DNA of 64,000 nt, from NCBI GenBank assembly GCA_034430175.1, contig DAOUFI010000001.1:207440-271439 (forward strand). The letters run 5' to 3'. The notes under the pieces are model-generated. The model did not search any database, was not told the origin of the DNA, and saw only the letters and a list, made by a program, of their open reading frames with translations. Both the position numbers and the translations under genes were made by a program. The first letter of the stretch is position 1; every line of letters begins with the position of its first letter. The stretch is from UBA6107 sp034430175. GTDB taxonomy: Bacteria > Chloroflexota > Anaerolineae > Anaerolineales > Anaerolineaceae. Below are positions 41,245 to 53,700 of this stretch, piece by piece.

Positions 41245-42006
41245 TTAACGCGCGATCAGGACGAATTCAAAGGTGATACTCAGATCAGCAGGGAGTGAAA
41301 ATGAGGTAGCTCTGGGTAAGTTATAGGGAAGTTCGCACTTTCCAACGATCAGGTTACCTTTGCAGTTATATCCATTAGGACCCAGGATGAATTCTCCGGT
41401 GGTTCCCAGTGGAATATAAAGGTAAAAAGTGCCGGTCGCGTCAGTGACTGTGGTGTCTGGGCCGGCTGTCAGGTCCTTATTCGCGGGCGCCAGCGAAATG
41501 CCGATTCCACTTGCCGGGATGCCATTCGGTGCCTTGACATGGCCTTTCAGAACATCGGCGTCCATCGGCGAGATATAAGGCAGGTCAGCAGCGTCACCTT
41601 GAAGGGTTACCATGTTCGCGTTCATCCAACCGGATAAATGGTCGGGAGTAGCCAAGAGATACCATTGTTCACCGGGCGCCTTGCCAAACACGGTGAGCTG
41701 CGTATTTTCTTTGTACATCGATAAATTTTCGAATAATGTTCCGGGACCGGAACGCAGTATCAAGGTGTCTACATTGGCGACGGCCGGCATGGGTGCGATA
41801 GCGGTAGGGAGGATTACCACGGTGGGGAGTGGGGTGATGGTTGGTAGTTCTTGTGTGGGGGGCAAGGGAGTGATCGTTGGTAATGCCACGGTAGCGGTTT
41901 GGGTTGGTGGGAAGGTCGGGGTTGGCGAAGGAACGGTAAAAACGCCACAACCAGCCAGCACGATTACGATCAAACTGGAAAAAAATGACAAGCTAAGTTT
42001 ATTCAT
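41245..42006 (-). CDS. SH3-domain lipoprotein
   Basis: A 253-residue lipoprotein: signal peptide with lipobox LAGC (Cys20), a Thr/Pro-rich repeat linker with TITPLPPTQ-type units (about 25-75), an SH3b domain (about 80-140, LILRSGPG and QWYLLATPDHLSGWM), then a carboxypeptidase-like beta domain (about 155-253) in which ATGTFYLYIPLG is typical of a CnaB/peptidase-regulatory fold. Such proteins stand on the cell surface in Chloroflexota. A ligand cannot be predicted. Confidence 0.8.
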   Translation of the reverse strand: MNKLSLSFFSSLIVIVLAGCGVFTVPSPTPTFPPTQTATVALPTITPLPPTQELPTITPLPTVVILPTAIAPMPAVANVDTLILRSGPGTLFENLSMYKENTQLTVFGKAPGEQWYLLATPDHLSGWMNANMVTLQGDAADLPYISPMDADVLKGHVKAPNGIPASGIGISLAPANKDLTAGPDTTVTDATGTFYLYIPLGTTGEFILGPNGYNCKGNLIVGKCELPYNLPRATSFSLPADLSITFEFVLIAR

Positions 42007-42040
42007 CTTATACCTTTTGAGAATTGCCTTGAGAACAGGG

Positions 42041-42415
42041 TCAGTCGCTCGTCAACCAAGCCAGTGCTTCATACCTATCTTGAAAAACCCGCACATCGTA
42101 GCCACGGTTACGGGCAACAGTCTCATAAAACCGGGTGTTCTTTTGGTTTTCTTTGTTCGTCGATAGAATGACAGCCTGTTTTGATCCTCGGGGAATATCC
42201 AAGTCGACGTACAGCCCTCCAATCGAATAGATGTCTAGGACTGAGCGACTCTGGGCAAGATGAGTGCAATCGACCAAATAGCGATTGACCCCATTTTCCG
42301 CGGCGATTTTGATGGCCTCCAGAGTTGACGCTTTGATGTCTTCTCTTTCATAGGTTTCATCAAAGAGCGATTCAACAACACGCAATTCCTTAATGAAACG
42401 GACTTGAATACCCAT
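42041..42415 (-). CDS. SpoIIAA/STAS-like small protein, hypothetical
   Basis: A 124-residue protein of alternating strand/helix type. VNRYLVDCTHLAQSRSVLDIY (about 43-63) and KQAVILSTNKENQKNTRFY (about 79-97) recall the SpoIIAA-like/STAS fold used in anti-sigma antagonism and lipid binding. No phosphorylatable Ser motif is clear. It ends 34 bp before the lipoprotein start and reads the same way. Function unassigned. Confidence 0.5.
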   Translation of the reverse strand: MGIQVRFIKELRVVESLFDETYEREDIKASTLEAIKIAAENGVNRYLVDCTHLAQSRSVLDIYSIGGLYVDLDIPRGSKQAVILSTNKENQKNTRFYETVARNRGYDVRVFQDRYEALAWLTSD

Positions 42416-42587
42416 TTCTTTCCATCCTTCGGGAATAAGGATCAGAAAAAATCAGATAGATGATTCGTTACCTTTGTTTAGATTATAAACAAATTGAAAT
42501 TAAATGAGCATTTCTTTCGGGGGTTTCCTCAGGAAAATGGAATGATTAATATTTTATAAGAATATTGATCAAGGGGCTGGACATAAA

Positions 42588-42620
42588 TAGTTCGGTGCAG
42601 TATAGTACGCCATCGAACTA
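42588..42620 (+). promoter_or_regulatory. MarR operator flanking a -10 element
   Basis: TAGTTCG (42588-42594) and CGAACTA (42614-42620) form a perfect 7-bp inverted repeat around a -10-like TATAGT (42601-42606), 14 bp before the MarR start. This is a typical autoregulation layout. Confidence 0.6.
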
Positions 42621-42634
42621 ATTTGTGAGGTGAT

Positions 42635-43219
42635 ATGCGTAATCATAAGCATTTTCATGTAAATGGCAGAGAAATTGGCTATGAAGAATTTAACGATCTG
42701 CTAAAAGAAAGCGTAAAACAGATTGCAGGCATTAATGATGTGAGAGGCTTTGAGCTTTTCTCGCTACTTCATATGTTGTCAAACATGTCTGACGCGGTAA
42801 TGAGCCAACACGAAAACGAGTGTGATCGAGGTGTTTCCTCTGCTCGAATCGGCATTCTCGCCAGGTTATTTGTCGATGACAGGCTTGGAATCGACGAACC
42901 ATTAACGCCGACCGAACTGAGCAGATTCCAGCATGTTAGCAAAAATACTATCAGTTCATTAATAAGGGGGTTGGAAGATCAGGGTCTGGTGACACGAGAA
43001 CTAGATAAACAAGATAAACGCGTCTTTCGCCTGCGTATTACTGAACAAGGGAAAGAAATCGTCAGAGATTTTATTCCTCGGAAATCTCGAGATTTAAATT
43101 TGTTGGTTAATGGGCTTACGGATGATGAAGTGGCGCAGTTAACGACATTGCTTTACAAATTACGCAATTCCTTGATGGAGAAGTTACATCAAAACAGGAA
43201 GAACAAATTCGGTTATTGA
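42635..43219 (+). CDS. MarR-family regulator of ABC exporter
   Basis: A 194-residue winged-helix regulator. The recognition region is in LTPTELSRFQHVSKNTISSLIRGLEDQGLV (about 88-117), the wing in DKQDKRVFRLRITEQGKEI. GAGGTGAT precedes the ATG. A 30-residue N-terminal extension is a little longer than average. Lying 65 bp upstream of a two-gene drug-type ABC exporter, it most likely represses that operon and releases it on ligand binding. Confidence 0.87.
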   Translation: MRNHKHFHVNGREIGYEEFNDLLKESVKQIAGINDVRGFELFSLLHMLSNMSDAVMSQHENECDRGVSSARIGILARLFVDDRLGIDEPLTPTELSRFQHVSKNTISSLIRGLEDQGLVTRELDKQDKRVFRLRITEQGKEIVRDFIPRKSRDLNLLVNGLTDDEVAQLTTLLYKLRNSLMEKLHQNRKNKFGY

Positions 43220-43284
43220 GAAAATTCCGGTTTGGAGAAATCATGATTGGATTCGTGTTATCCCGCTCATAGGAAAGGAAACAA

Positions 43285-45525
43285 ATGATAAAACTAGCCA
43301 AGTACTTAAAACCATATCTTTTACTGATTATTCTGGCAATCGGTTTGCTGTTCGCCCAGGCTATGGCTGATCTGGCATTGCCGGATTATATGTCAAAGAT
43401 CGTCAACATTGGAATTCAACAGGGAGGTATCACCTCCGCGGTGCCTTCCGTGGTGCGCAGCTCGACAATGGAAAAGCTTGTCCTTTTCATGAATGAGCAA
43501 GACAAAGCCGCTGTCCTGGCTGACTACACCCTGGTTGATTCCAGTTCACCGAATTATTCGAAATATGTAAAGGAATATCCCGGCCTGGCAGACGGCTCGA
43601 TCTATGTATTACGCGATATTGACCAGACAGAAATTGACACGATCAATTCAACAATGGGGAAAGCATTCTTGATTGTGTCGACAATTGACAAGGCGATCGC
43701 TGATCCCACGGCCGTGGCATCAATGGGTCAAAATTTAGGTTTCGATCTGTCCAAATTACCCGCAGGCACGGATATTTACGTTCTTCTTGCTCAAATGCCA
43801 GCGGATAAACTCGCTTCGATGACGGCGTCGATCGATGAAAAGTTCGCGTCAATGAGTAATAGCACGATCACTCAATCAGCGGTTTCGATTATTAAGGACG
43901 AGTACACCGCGTTGGGCATGGATACGGTAAAGCTCCAAAGGAACTACGTGCTGAGTATTGGATTATATATGCTTCTGCTCACGTTAATCTCGGTAACCTG
44001 CAGTATCATCGTTGGTTTACTGGCTGCAAAAACTGGAGCCGGTTTTGCTCGAGATGTTCGCAAAGCGGTATTCGAGAAAGTTGAAGGCTTCTCCAAGGTT
44101 GAGTTTGATAAATTCTCGACGTCATCATTAATCACGCGTTCGACAAATGATATCACCCAGGTGCAAATGGTAGTCATCATGGTCATGCGCATGGTGTTTT
44201 ATGCGCCTATCATCGGTGTGGGCGCTGTTATCAGAGCGGTAGAAAAGAGCGTATCGTTATCCTGGCTGATTGGGTTGGCTGTGATCGTACTTCTGGGATT
44301 GATCTTTACGATCTTCTCACTGGCTTTGCCAAAATTCCAGGCGATTCAAAAACTGATCGACCGGCTCAATCTTGTCGTGCGTGAAAACCTCTCCGGTATG
44401 ATGGTCATCCGAGCTTTTAATACTCAACAGTTTGAAGAAGATCGGTTCGACAAAGCCAACAAGGATTTGAATGACACCACCCTCTTTGTCAACCGTTTAA
44501 TGGCAGTGATGATGCCTGTAATGATGATTGTTATGAATGGCTTGTCGCTATTGATCATCTGGATGGGAGCTCACCAGGTGGCGCAATCGACCATGCAAGT
44601 TGGCGACATGATGGCATTTTTGCAATACGCCATGCAGGTGGTAATGTCCTTTTTAATGCTCTCGATTGTATTCATCATCATCCCACGCGCTTCGGTATCC
44701 GGAAATCGTATTGCCGAAGTATTGGATATGAAATTAAGTATCGTTGATCCGCCGTCTCCGAAGCGGTTTGGTGATTTCGCCAAAGGCAAGGTTGAATTTG
44801 ATCGTGTGGCTTTTAAATATCCGGGTGCTGAAGAAAACATTTTATGTGATATTAGTTTCACGGCAATGCCCGGACAGACCACAGCTATTATCGGTTCCAC
44901 CGGCAGTGGTAAGTCGACCATCGTGAACTTGATCCCACGGTTCTTCGATGTTACAGAAGGATCAATTCGGATTGATGGGATTGATATCCGAGAGGTTACC
45001 CAGTCGGATCTACGCGACAGGATCGGATATGTTCCCCAGAAAGGATTGCTTTTCTCAGGCACCATCGAAAGTAATCTGCTTTACGCGGATGAAAATGCTT
45101 CAGAGAAAACGCTTGAGAATGCGGCGCGGATTGCTCAGGCGAGGGAGTTTATTTCCACGATGCCCGAAGGAATGCAAACCGCGATCGCGCAGGGAGGAAC
45201 CAATGTTTCGGGCGGGCAAAAGCAGCGGCTAGCCATCGCGCGGGCGTTGGTCAAGCATCCTTCAATTTATATTTTCGACGATAGTTTTTCCGCTTTGGAT
45301 TTCAAAACAGATTCCGATCTTCGCAAGGCTTTGAAGGAAAGTACATCTGAAAGTACTGTGATCATTGTGGCACAGCGAATCTCAACGATCAAGAACGCTG
45401 ACCAGATCATTGTGTTAGATAAAGGAAAATTGGTAGGCAAGGGTACTCATAAAGAGCTAATGAAAACCTGCCAGACCTATCGTGAGATCGCTCTATCGCA
45501 GTTGAGCGAGGAGGAATTGGCATGA
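43285..45525 (+). CDS. Heterodimeric ABC exporter, subunit with degenerate ATPase site
   Basis: A 746-residue type IV ABC half-transporter. TM1 (about 10-32) is followed by an unusually long extracytoplasmic insert (about 35-220) before TM2; this is known in Gram-positive LmrCD-like subunits. NBD: Walker A GSTGSGKST, signature VSGGQKQR, Walker B YIFDDSFSALD with Asp at the catalytic Glu position, and an H-loop reading AQRIS with Gln for His. These are hallmarks of the degenerate partner in heterodimers such as TM287/288. Overlaps the next gene (ATGA). Confidence 0.88.
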   Translation: MIKLAKYLKPYLLLIILAIGLLFAQAMADLALPDYMSKIVNIGIQQGGITSAVPSVVRSSTMEKLVLFMNEQDKAAVLADYTLVDSSSPNYSKYVKEYPGLADGSIYVLRDIDQTEIDTINSTMGKAFLIVSTIDKAIADPTAVASMGQNLGFDLSKLPAGTDIYVLLAQMPADKLASMTASIDEKFASMSNSTITQSAVSIIKDEYTALGMDTVKLQRNYVLSIGLYMLLLTLISVTCSIIVGLLAAKTGAGFARDVRKAVFEKVEGFSKVEFDKFSTSSLITRSTNDITQVQMVVIMVMRMVFYAPIIGVGAVIRAVEKSVSLSWLIGLAVIVLLGLIFTIFSLALPKFQAIQKLIDRLNLVVRENLSGMMVIRAFNTQQFEEDRFDKANKDLNDTTLFVNRLMAVMMPVMMIVMNGLSLLIIWMGAHQVAQSTMQVGDMMAFLQYAMQVVMSFLMLSIVFIIIPRASVSGNRIAEVLDMKLSIVDPPSPKRFGDFAKGKVEFDRVAFKYPGAEENILCDISFTAMPGQTTAIIGSTGSGKSTIVNLIPRFFDVTEGSIRIDGIDIREVTQSDLRDRIGYVPQKGLLFSGTIESNLLYADENASEKTLENAARIAQAREFISTMPEGMQTAIAQGGTNVSGGQKQRLAIARALVKHPSIYIFDDSFSALDFKTDSDLRKALKESTSESTVIIVAQRISTIKNADQIIVLDKGKLVGKGTHKELMKTCQTYREIALSQLSEEELA

Positions 45526-47417
45526 CAATGTATGGCAGCAATCGACAGCAATTCGGTAATCGCCCGATGGGGGGCGGGGGTGGTGGCGGCCCGATGGGCG
45601 GCGGCCCGGGTGGAGGCGTAATGCGCGGTGGTGAGAAGGCGCGCAATTTCAAAGGAACCATATCGAGACTGGTAAGTTACCTGGCTGATTACAAGCTCGG
45701 TTTGATAACAGTTTTCATTTTTGCCACAGCGTCAACAGTGTTTACGATTGTTGGACCAAAGATCCTGGGGAAAGCAACGACCAAACTGTTTGAAGGAGTC
45801 ATGGCTCAAATCGCCGGGAAAGGTACCGGTATCGACTTTACCTATATTGGTAACATTATTTTATGGATGGTCGGTTTGTATCTTCTTTCCACCTTGTTTA
45901 GTTTTGTGCAGGGGTGGATCATGGCTGGTATCTCGGCTTCAGTAACCTACAAGTTTAGAAAATTGATCGATACCAAGATCAACCGGATGCCGCTGCGTTA
46001 TTTTGATGGCACAAATCACGGCGAAGTGCTTTCTCGTATCACCAACGATGTCGATACCATCAGCCAGACCCTGAATCAGAGTTTGTCGCAGATCATCACC
46101 AATGTATTCAGTATGATCGGTGTATTGGTAATGATGTTCTCGATTAGTTGGATCATGACAACCGTTGCCTTGTTAATCATCCCGCTTTCAGCGGTGATCA
46201 TCTAATTCGTGGTCAAGCGTTCTCAAAAGCTCTTTAAACAGCAGCAGGATTATCTGGGGCATGTCAACGGTCACGTGGAAGAGATGTACAGTGGCCATGT
46301 CGTGATGAAAGCATTCAATGGCGAAGCCCGCAGTGTTGAGAAATTCAATCATCTTAATAGCACACTTTATAATTCTGCCTGGAAATCTCAGTTCCTTTCC
46401 GGATTGATGATGCCGATCATGAACTTCATTGGCAACGTGGGTTATGTCGGTGTTTGTATCCTGGGCGGATATCTGGCTGTGCGCAATACTGTAACGGTGG
46501 GTGATATCCAGGCTTTCATTTCTTATATGAAGTCATTCACTCAACCGATCGCTCAGATCGCTAACATTTCCAATATCTTACAGCAAACCGCCGCGGCAGC
46601 CGAACGAGTCTTTGAATTCCTTGACGAAACAGAAGAAGTAACGGACGTCGAATTCCCGATTCAGGTCAGTACTATTAAAGGCGAGGTCGAATTCAGGGAT
46701 GTGCACTTTGGGTACAATCCTGACAAGACCATCATCAATGATTTTTGCGCAAAGATCAAACCAGGTCAGAAGGTCGCTATCGTTGGTCCGACTGGTGCGG
46801 GCAAGACCACTATGGTCAAATTGCTGATGCGCTTCTACGATGTGGACAGTGGTTCGATCCTGGTGGATGGGATGGATATTCGCAACTTCAAGCGGGAAGA
46901 CTTGCGTCGCATGTTCGGAATGGTGTTGCAGGACGCCTGGTTATTCAACGGCACGATTATGGAGAATATCCGCTATGGGCAACTCTCAGCCAGCGATACT
47001 GACGTGATCAATGCCGCAGACCATGCTTACGCTGACCATTTCATCCGTACCTTGCCGGATGGTTACAACACAATATTGGATGAAGAGACCTCCAACATCT
47101 CACAGGGTCAGAAGCAATTACTGACGATCGCGCGAGCACTTTTGGCTAATCCCAGCATCTTGATTTTGGACGAAGCGACCAGCTCCGTCGATACCCGTAC
47201 TGAGGTGTTGATCCAAAAAGCCACGGATTCGATCATGCAAGGGCGCACGAGCTTTATCATCGCGCATCGTCTTTCAACGATCCGGAATGCTGATCTGATC
47301 CTCGTGATGAATGAAGGGGATATCGTGGAGCAGGGAACGCACACGGAATTGCTTAAGAAGAACGGTTTCTACACCTCACTATACAATAGTCAATTTGAAA
47401 CCACGACAGAGTTCTAA
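45522..47417 (+). pseudogene. ABC exporter partner subunit, interrupted by in-frame TAA
   Basis: The frame opens with a Gly/Met-rich leader (residues ~14-35), then the membrane domain. TAA at 46203-46205 (codon 228) interrupts it, after which the same frame continues for 403 codons with the rest of the membrane domain and a complete NBD: Walker A GPTGAGKTT, signature ISQGQKQL, Walker B LILDEATSSVD, H-loop IAHRLSTI. No other lesion is seen. GTG 46209 could restart translation, but without a ribosome site. This half supplies the catalytic Glu, so loss would disable the exporter unless the stop is read through or is a sequencing error. Confidence 0.82.
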
Positions 47418-47421
47418 ACTA

Positions 47422-47448
47422 CAATCCGCTGGATTTTCCGGCGGATTG
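47422..47448 (+). terminator. Terminator after ABC operon
   Basis: An 8-bp stem (CAATCCGC and complement) with an 11-nt loop, 5 nt after the stop codon, followed by CTTTAT. The rest of the 293-bp gap to the next gene is AT-rich and holds its promoter. Confidence 0.65.
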
Positions 47449-47518
47449 CTTTATCACCAGATACTTAAAAATTTGACTCAAAAAAGGATATAAATAGCAT
47501 ATTAAATATCCATAAATG

Positions 47519-47549
47519 TTGACATCATTTTCAATTTGTAATATATAAT
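47519..47549 (+). promoter_or_regulatory. Promoter of giant surface-protein gene
   Basis: TTGACA (47519-47524) with TATATA at 17 bp (47542-47547) or TATAAT at 19 bp (47544-47549). A leader of about 150 nt follows before the ATG, which has an AAGGTG ribosome site. Confidence 0.6.
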
Positions 47550-47710
47550 ATGATAAGTTATTTTCCAAAAGAAATACAATTTATTAGTAGGATCGATTTT
47601 TTTGAGGGTGTTGGTCATCGGACGCGATTAAAGTTCAATTGATGCCAGAATTGATGACTATATCGGGTGAAATTATTCATTAACACAATTTCATTCAAGA
47701 AGGTGCAACT

Positions 47711-50700
47711 ATGAGGAATTCTTCACGACTCTTCGTTAAGCTATTCATTTTAATTGCAGCAATTTTCATATCGATCCAAAATCTTCCATTGATCGAGTCG
47801 GCTGCGCAAGGCGTGACTTATTCCTACCCAATCATAACAAATAACTTTACACCAGATGTAATTCCGTCGGGGGGAACCTCAGTTTTGACTGTTGTATTGG
47901 GAAATTCAAACTCATTCCCGGTTACCCTCTCTTCTTACCCGCCCGCTATTTCAGAACCACTTCCCTCTGGAGTCTATTTTGCCAACCCGGTAAATGCCAC
48001 TTCTGATTGCGGTATCACGGTAACCACTATAGGAACCACGCTTTCACTGTACGGTGGTGTCATTCCTGCTGCCGATGGGGATAATCCAGGGACCTGCACC
48101 GTGAAGGTCAATGTGACATCCACTTCAGCGGGGAGCACCTTCATCTACACAATTCCTGCCAGTGAATTGGTTGCCACAGACGCGACTGGCAGCATCAACC
48201 TGACAAATCAAACGAAAACAGACGCCACCATCCAGGTGCGTACAGTTCAACCTCCTTCATTGAGTAAGGCATTTAATCCAAATACCCGGACTGTTGGCGC
48301 CAGTAGCTTGATGTCGATCACTATTCGGAATAATGACCTGAATTATGCTTTGCATCAGGTGACGCTTACCGACAATTTGCCGTCGAATCTGGTGATCTAT
48401 TCCTCTCCGGGAACGACATTCTCGAACTGTGGTTCATCTGTATCACTCACCGACGCTTCGGGCGGGGCATTAGGCGCGGGAGACACAGGAATCAAACTCG
48501 TTAATGCTGAAATCCCGGCGAATTCATCCTGCGTGGTAAGCGTGTATGTCACCTCCATGACGCCTGGTGCTTATACCAATACCATCCCCGCCAACGCGAT
48601 CCAGTCACGCGAGGGGGTGACCAATGCCACCGCTGCTTCAGCCCAGGTTAATTTCCAGATCATGGGATTAACAAAGGCTTTTTCAGTGACCAACATGCAG
48701 GTGGGTGGTACGACAAAATTAACCATAACCCTCACAAATTATTCTTCGACGCAGGCTTTTACCGGAGTCAGTCTCACAGATAGTTTTCCAACCGGACTGG
48801 TACCTGCTGCGATTCCCAACCTGGCAACTACCTGCGGAACCGGCACAGTAGCATATGATTCTGGATCGAACAGTATCTCACTCACAGACGGAACAATCAC
48901 GGCTAATGGCTCATGTACAATCACCGTAGAGTTAACAGCTACCGAAGCTGGGACGTTTACCAACGTGATCCCCGCAAAGGCTGTAGTGACTACCCAGGGT
49001 GCGACCAATGTCACTGCTGTCTCCGCGTCTGTGACGACGTATGCCAGTGGATTGGGCATTACCTCTGCCTCAAAGAGTTTTTCACCGTCGTCTATTGCCC
49101 TGGGTGGTGTTTCTCGATTGACTATCACGTTCACCGCCCCGGGTGACACCGCGCTTAGCAACTTCTCGATTACCGACGCTTTACCTGTAGGTGTGGTAAT
49201 CGCGCCAACGCCAAACGCCACAAAGAGCACCTATTGTGTGGGAGGAACACTCACCGCGACCGCTGGTGGAACGCAGTTTATCTGGTCTGGCGGCTCAATC
49301 GCGGCTTCCCGTTCCTGTTCAATCGCTGTTAATGTCACCAGCTCAACTCCGGGAACTTTCACGAATATCATCACGCCTTCGAATATCTCAAATACCGAAG
49401 GCAGGAACATGTCCTCCAATATATCCTCCACGCTTTATGTGAGTGGGATATCCGTCGCCAAGGCGTATGCTCCCACCGTGGTTAATATAAATGGCGTTTC
49501 TCAGTTAACGATCACATTACAGAATACCAATTCTTCCCAGATTGATTTCGCGGCCTTCGCTGACACACTTCAAAGCGGAGTAATGATCGCAAGTCCAGCC
49601 AATGCGTACACCAATTGTGGTTCGGACGCAGTCCTGGTTGCCACAGCAGGCACGCGAAATATCTCCTTGAGCAACGCTACTATCCCCGCGCAGGTGGGAG
49701 GTGTTCCCGGTATCTGCACCGTGGTGCTGGATGTGGTGGGAGTCACCACGGGTAGCTGGTCGAATACGATCGCTGCGGGTGATCTGACCGGAACGATCCA
49801 TGGAACGTCCACAAAGATCTCCAACCCGACTTCCGCGTCAGCTTCCTTGACTGTGGCTTCCCTGAGAATCAACGTCAACAAGAGTTTTTCACCGAACACC
49901 GTCTTTGGCGGCTCGGCTTCAACCCTGACCCTGACCCTTTCCAATCCCAATAACGCTGTCTTAACCGGGGTTGCGTTTACCGATAATTTCCCGGCGGGGA
50001 TGTTCATCGCCGCTCCGGCTTCACCGACGACCACCTGTGGTGGAACGGTGGTTGCCGTACCAAACGCGACATCATTCTCGTTCAGCGGTGGAACTATCGC
50101 CGCCAATGGGGTCTGTTATATCACTGTAAAAACAACAATGAACGTGATCAACACGCTCACGAACACCATCCCAGTTGGAGCTGTAACAACGACCAACGGC
50201 GCCTCCAATGCGGAAAAAGTGGAAGCCTCGCTGGGTAATCTGTCACTGGCTACGGTGAAAAAAGTATTCTTCGATAGTTCTATCTATGCCGGCGAATCCA
50301 CTACCATGCAGATCACCATATCCAATAAGACCAATGTGGAATTGACCGGATTGGGGCTGGTCGATGCCTTGCCGGAAAATATGTCTCCTGTTCTTCCTCT
50401 GACCGCGATCCAGTGCAACGGCGGTACGGTCAGTTATGATGCCGCGAGCAACACGCTTTACCTGACCGGCGGCGAACTGCCCGCTTATGGCAGTTGCCTG
50501 GTGACGGTGGAAATCACCTCATCGGTCCCCGCAAATTATCAGAACTGCCTGGATGCTGGTGTGGTCAAGGACGATCAGGGTGTGACCAATGACTCAGCTT
50601 CTTGTGCTAATCTAGAGGTTGATACACCGGTGACGGTCACACCGCCTTCGATCACAAAAGTCTTTTCCGCGGATACGATCCCGGCAGATGGAACTTCTCT

Positions 50701-53700
50701 GCTTACCTTTACCATTACCAATCCGAATACAACGGTAGCCCTGACCGGGGTTGAATTTACCGATGAATTGCCAGCCGGGATGACTTTAACCAGTACGCCA
50801 AACCCCACCCAATGCAACGGTGTGGTGAGTTTCGACAGTTCTACCAACACACTCAGACTGACTGGTGGATCCATCTCCGCGGGTGGCTCCTGTACTGTAG
50901 TAGCAGGAGTTTCAGCGGAACCGGGGGTTTATGATAACACTACTTCGGTGGTGACTTCCACCAATGGTGGTACTGGTAATTCAGCTTCAGATACATTAAC
51001 AGTTATTGCCGCGCCGGTGATTAGCAAGGAATTCAACCTGGACACGATCGCCACGGGTGGCATTTCCACTTTGACCTTCACCATTTCGAACCCGAACCCC
51101 GTGGCCAACCCGGTTGATCTGACGGGCGTTAAATTTACAGACGTCCTTCCCACGGGTGTGACCGTTGCCGCTTCGCCTGATGTGACTGTTACTGGCTGTG
51201 GTACCGCGTATACATTCGCGCCATCAGCGGACGGTGCGACATTGACCTTTAGCGGTGGTGTGGTCGCGGTTGGGACAGATTGTGTGATCTCGGTGGATGT
51301 GACCGCGGCAAACGGTGGCACTTACGTCAATACTACCGGAGCTGTCAGTTCAACAAATGGCGGTACCGGCAACACAGCGACAGATACCCTAACCGTAAGT
51401 GGGCCGGGGCTTTCACTGGTAAAAACAAACATTACGCAAAGCTACAATGCTGTGGGTAACACGGTCACATACAGCTACACGGTGACCAACTCCGGTGATG
51501 TCACTATCAGCGCGCCGATCATGATCACAGACGATCACTTCCCTGTTCCGATCATCTGCACAAGCGCGGATCTTGCCATAGGTGAATCCGCCACGTGTAC
51601 GGCAAATTACGTTGTAACAGCCAGCGATATCACAGCGGGATTGATTACCAACACAGCGTATGCTTCCGGTGATGCCAGTGGGGTGACTGTCACGTCGAAC
51701 GAGAGTTCAGCCACGGTTTACTATGCTTCCTTAAAATTGGTGAAGTCGACATCGACTGTTAGCTTCCACAACGCCGGAAATACTATCACCTATACCTATA
51801 CCTTGATCAACAATGGCAATATAACCCTCTATGCGCCGTATGTGGTATATGACGATCATTTTGGTACCAAACTGACTTGTACATCAACCGCGCCACTGCC
51901 TGTGGGTGGAGCAACCACCTGCACGCGTACCTACACGGTGGTCGCGGCTGATGTAACCAACCGATTTGTCACGAATATTGCCTACGCTACGGCTGCAGAC
52001 AGCGGCGCGAACACGATCACCTCGAACACAGCCAGCGTAACCGTCTACAAAGTGGACGCGCCATTAATCACAAAAGCTTTCGCGGTGGACCAGATCATTG
52101 CAGGCGCGACCACCACACTGACCTTCACGATCACCAATCCAACAGCCAACGTTGTGCCTTTAACCGGTGTGGCATTTACCGATAACCTACCCGCTGGGAT
52201 GAGCGTGGTGACTCCCATCCTCACCAGTCAATGCGGCGGTACGGTGGCGCTCTCCAATAGCAACACAACCATTCGTTTGACCGGTGGTTCTATTCTGGCG
52301 AACAGTTCATGCACAGTCACTGTGGATGTGACCGTGAACGCGGGTGGAACTTACGTAAATACTACAGGTACGGTCAGTTCCACCAATGGTGGTACTGGCC
52401 TTACGGCTACTGACACGTTGCTTGCGGTGGCTCCTCCCTTGATCTCCAAAGCTTTCTCTCCAATCACGATCAACGATGGTGGCATTAGCACCCTTACCTT
52501 CACAATTACCAATCCCAGTGTGAACCCGATTGCGTTGACCGGCGTTGCCTTCAGCGACAATTTCCCGACCGGCCTAAAGGTTGCGGATCCGGCGAATGTC
52601 GATCTATCGGGCTGCGGAACAGGGGCTGTTTTCACCGCATCAGCCGGTGATGCCAGTGTCTCATTAAGTGGGGCAACAGTTGCGGTGGGAACACCGTGTG
52701 TCATTTCTGTGGATGTGACTGCGAGCGCTGGAGTTTATGCGAATACGACGAACAAGGTGACTTCTACCGAAGGCGGTGATGGTATTCCATCAAACACTGC
52801 CACGCTTGAGGTGTTATCCACACTGGATCTCTCGATCAATAAGACAGACGGAGTAAAATCAGTTGACCGGGGAGAGGTGGTTACCTACACGATCACGGTG
52901 TCAAATGACGGTCTGATCGATGCCACAGGCGCGAAAGTGGTAGATAGCTTCCCGAGTCTGCTCGAAGATATCTCCTGGACTTGCGTCGCTGATACAGGAG
53001 CTTCCTGTACTGCAAGCGGAACCGGCAATATTTCCGACACGGTGAATTTGCCTGCAGGAAAAAAGGTGATTTACACTGTAATCGCCACGGTCGCGGATGA
53101 CGCAACGACCAGCATAATCAATTCCGCTTCCGTTATCCCACCGGTCGACCTGGTGGATGTGAATACCGACAACAATACCGAAAAAGACATCGATACGTTG
53201 AACCGGTTATCGCTGACGAAATTGGCTGCTGTGGAACACACCGATTACCTGGTATTGGGCGAGGAAGTAACTTACACCTACACCCTCACAAATAATGGTA
53301 CATCGACACTATCTGCTCCATTCACGATTTCAGATGATCAGATTGGCACCCCGGACAAGGGGACTCCCTTCACCTGCGGGACGGTAACAACGCTTGCCCC
53401 GGGTGAATCGGTCACCTGTACGGCTGCTTATAGCATCACTCAAGATGATCTGGATGTTGGCGCTTTGACAAACACTGCCACCGGATACGCCCTGGACGCT
53501 GACGGCAACACGGTGACCTCAAATGAAGCGTCTCAGACAATTGGCGCGGATCAGGAACCAATGATCGGATTAGCCAAGGAAGTTGTCAGCATTGATACGG
53601 TCAGCGTGGGTACCTACGATGTCACTTTCAATATCATTGTGAAGAACTATGGTAACGTCACCCTGCACGACATCAGTGTCACCGACGACCTGACAGCCAC

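Noticed and set aside
46209..47417. Separate ABC gene starting at GTG 46209
   Set aside because: It begins mid-membrane-domain in the same frame as the upstream part and lacks a ribosome site; one gene with a nonsense codon is simpler.
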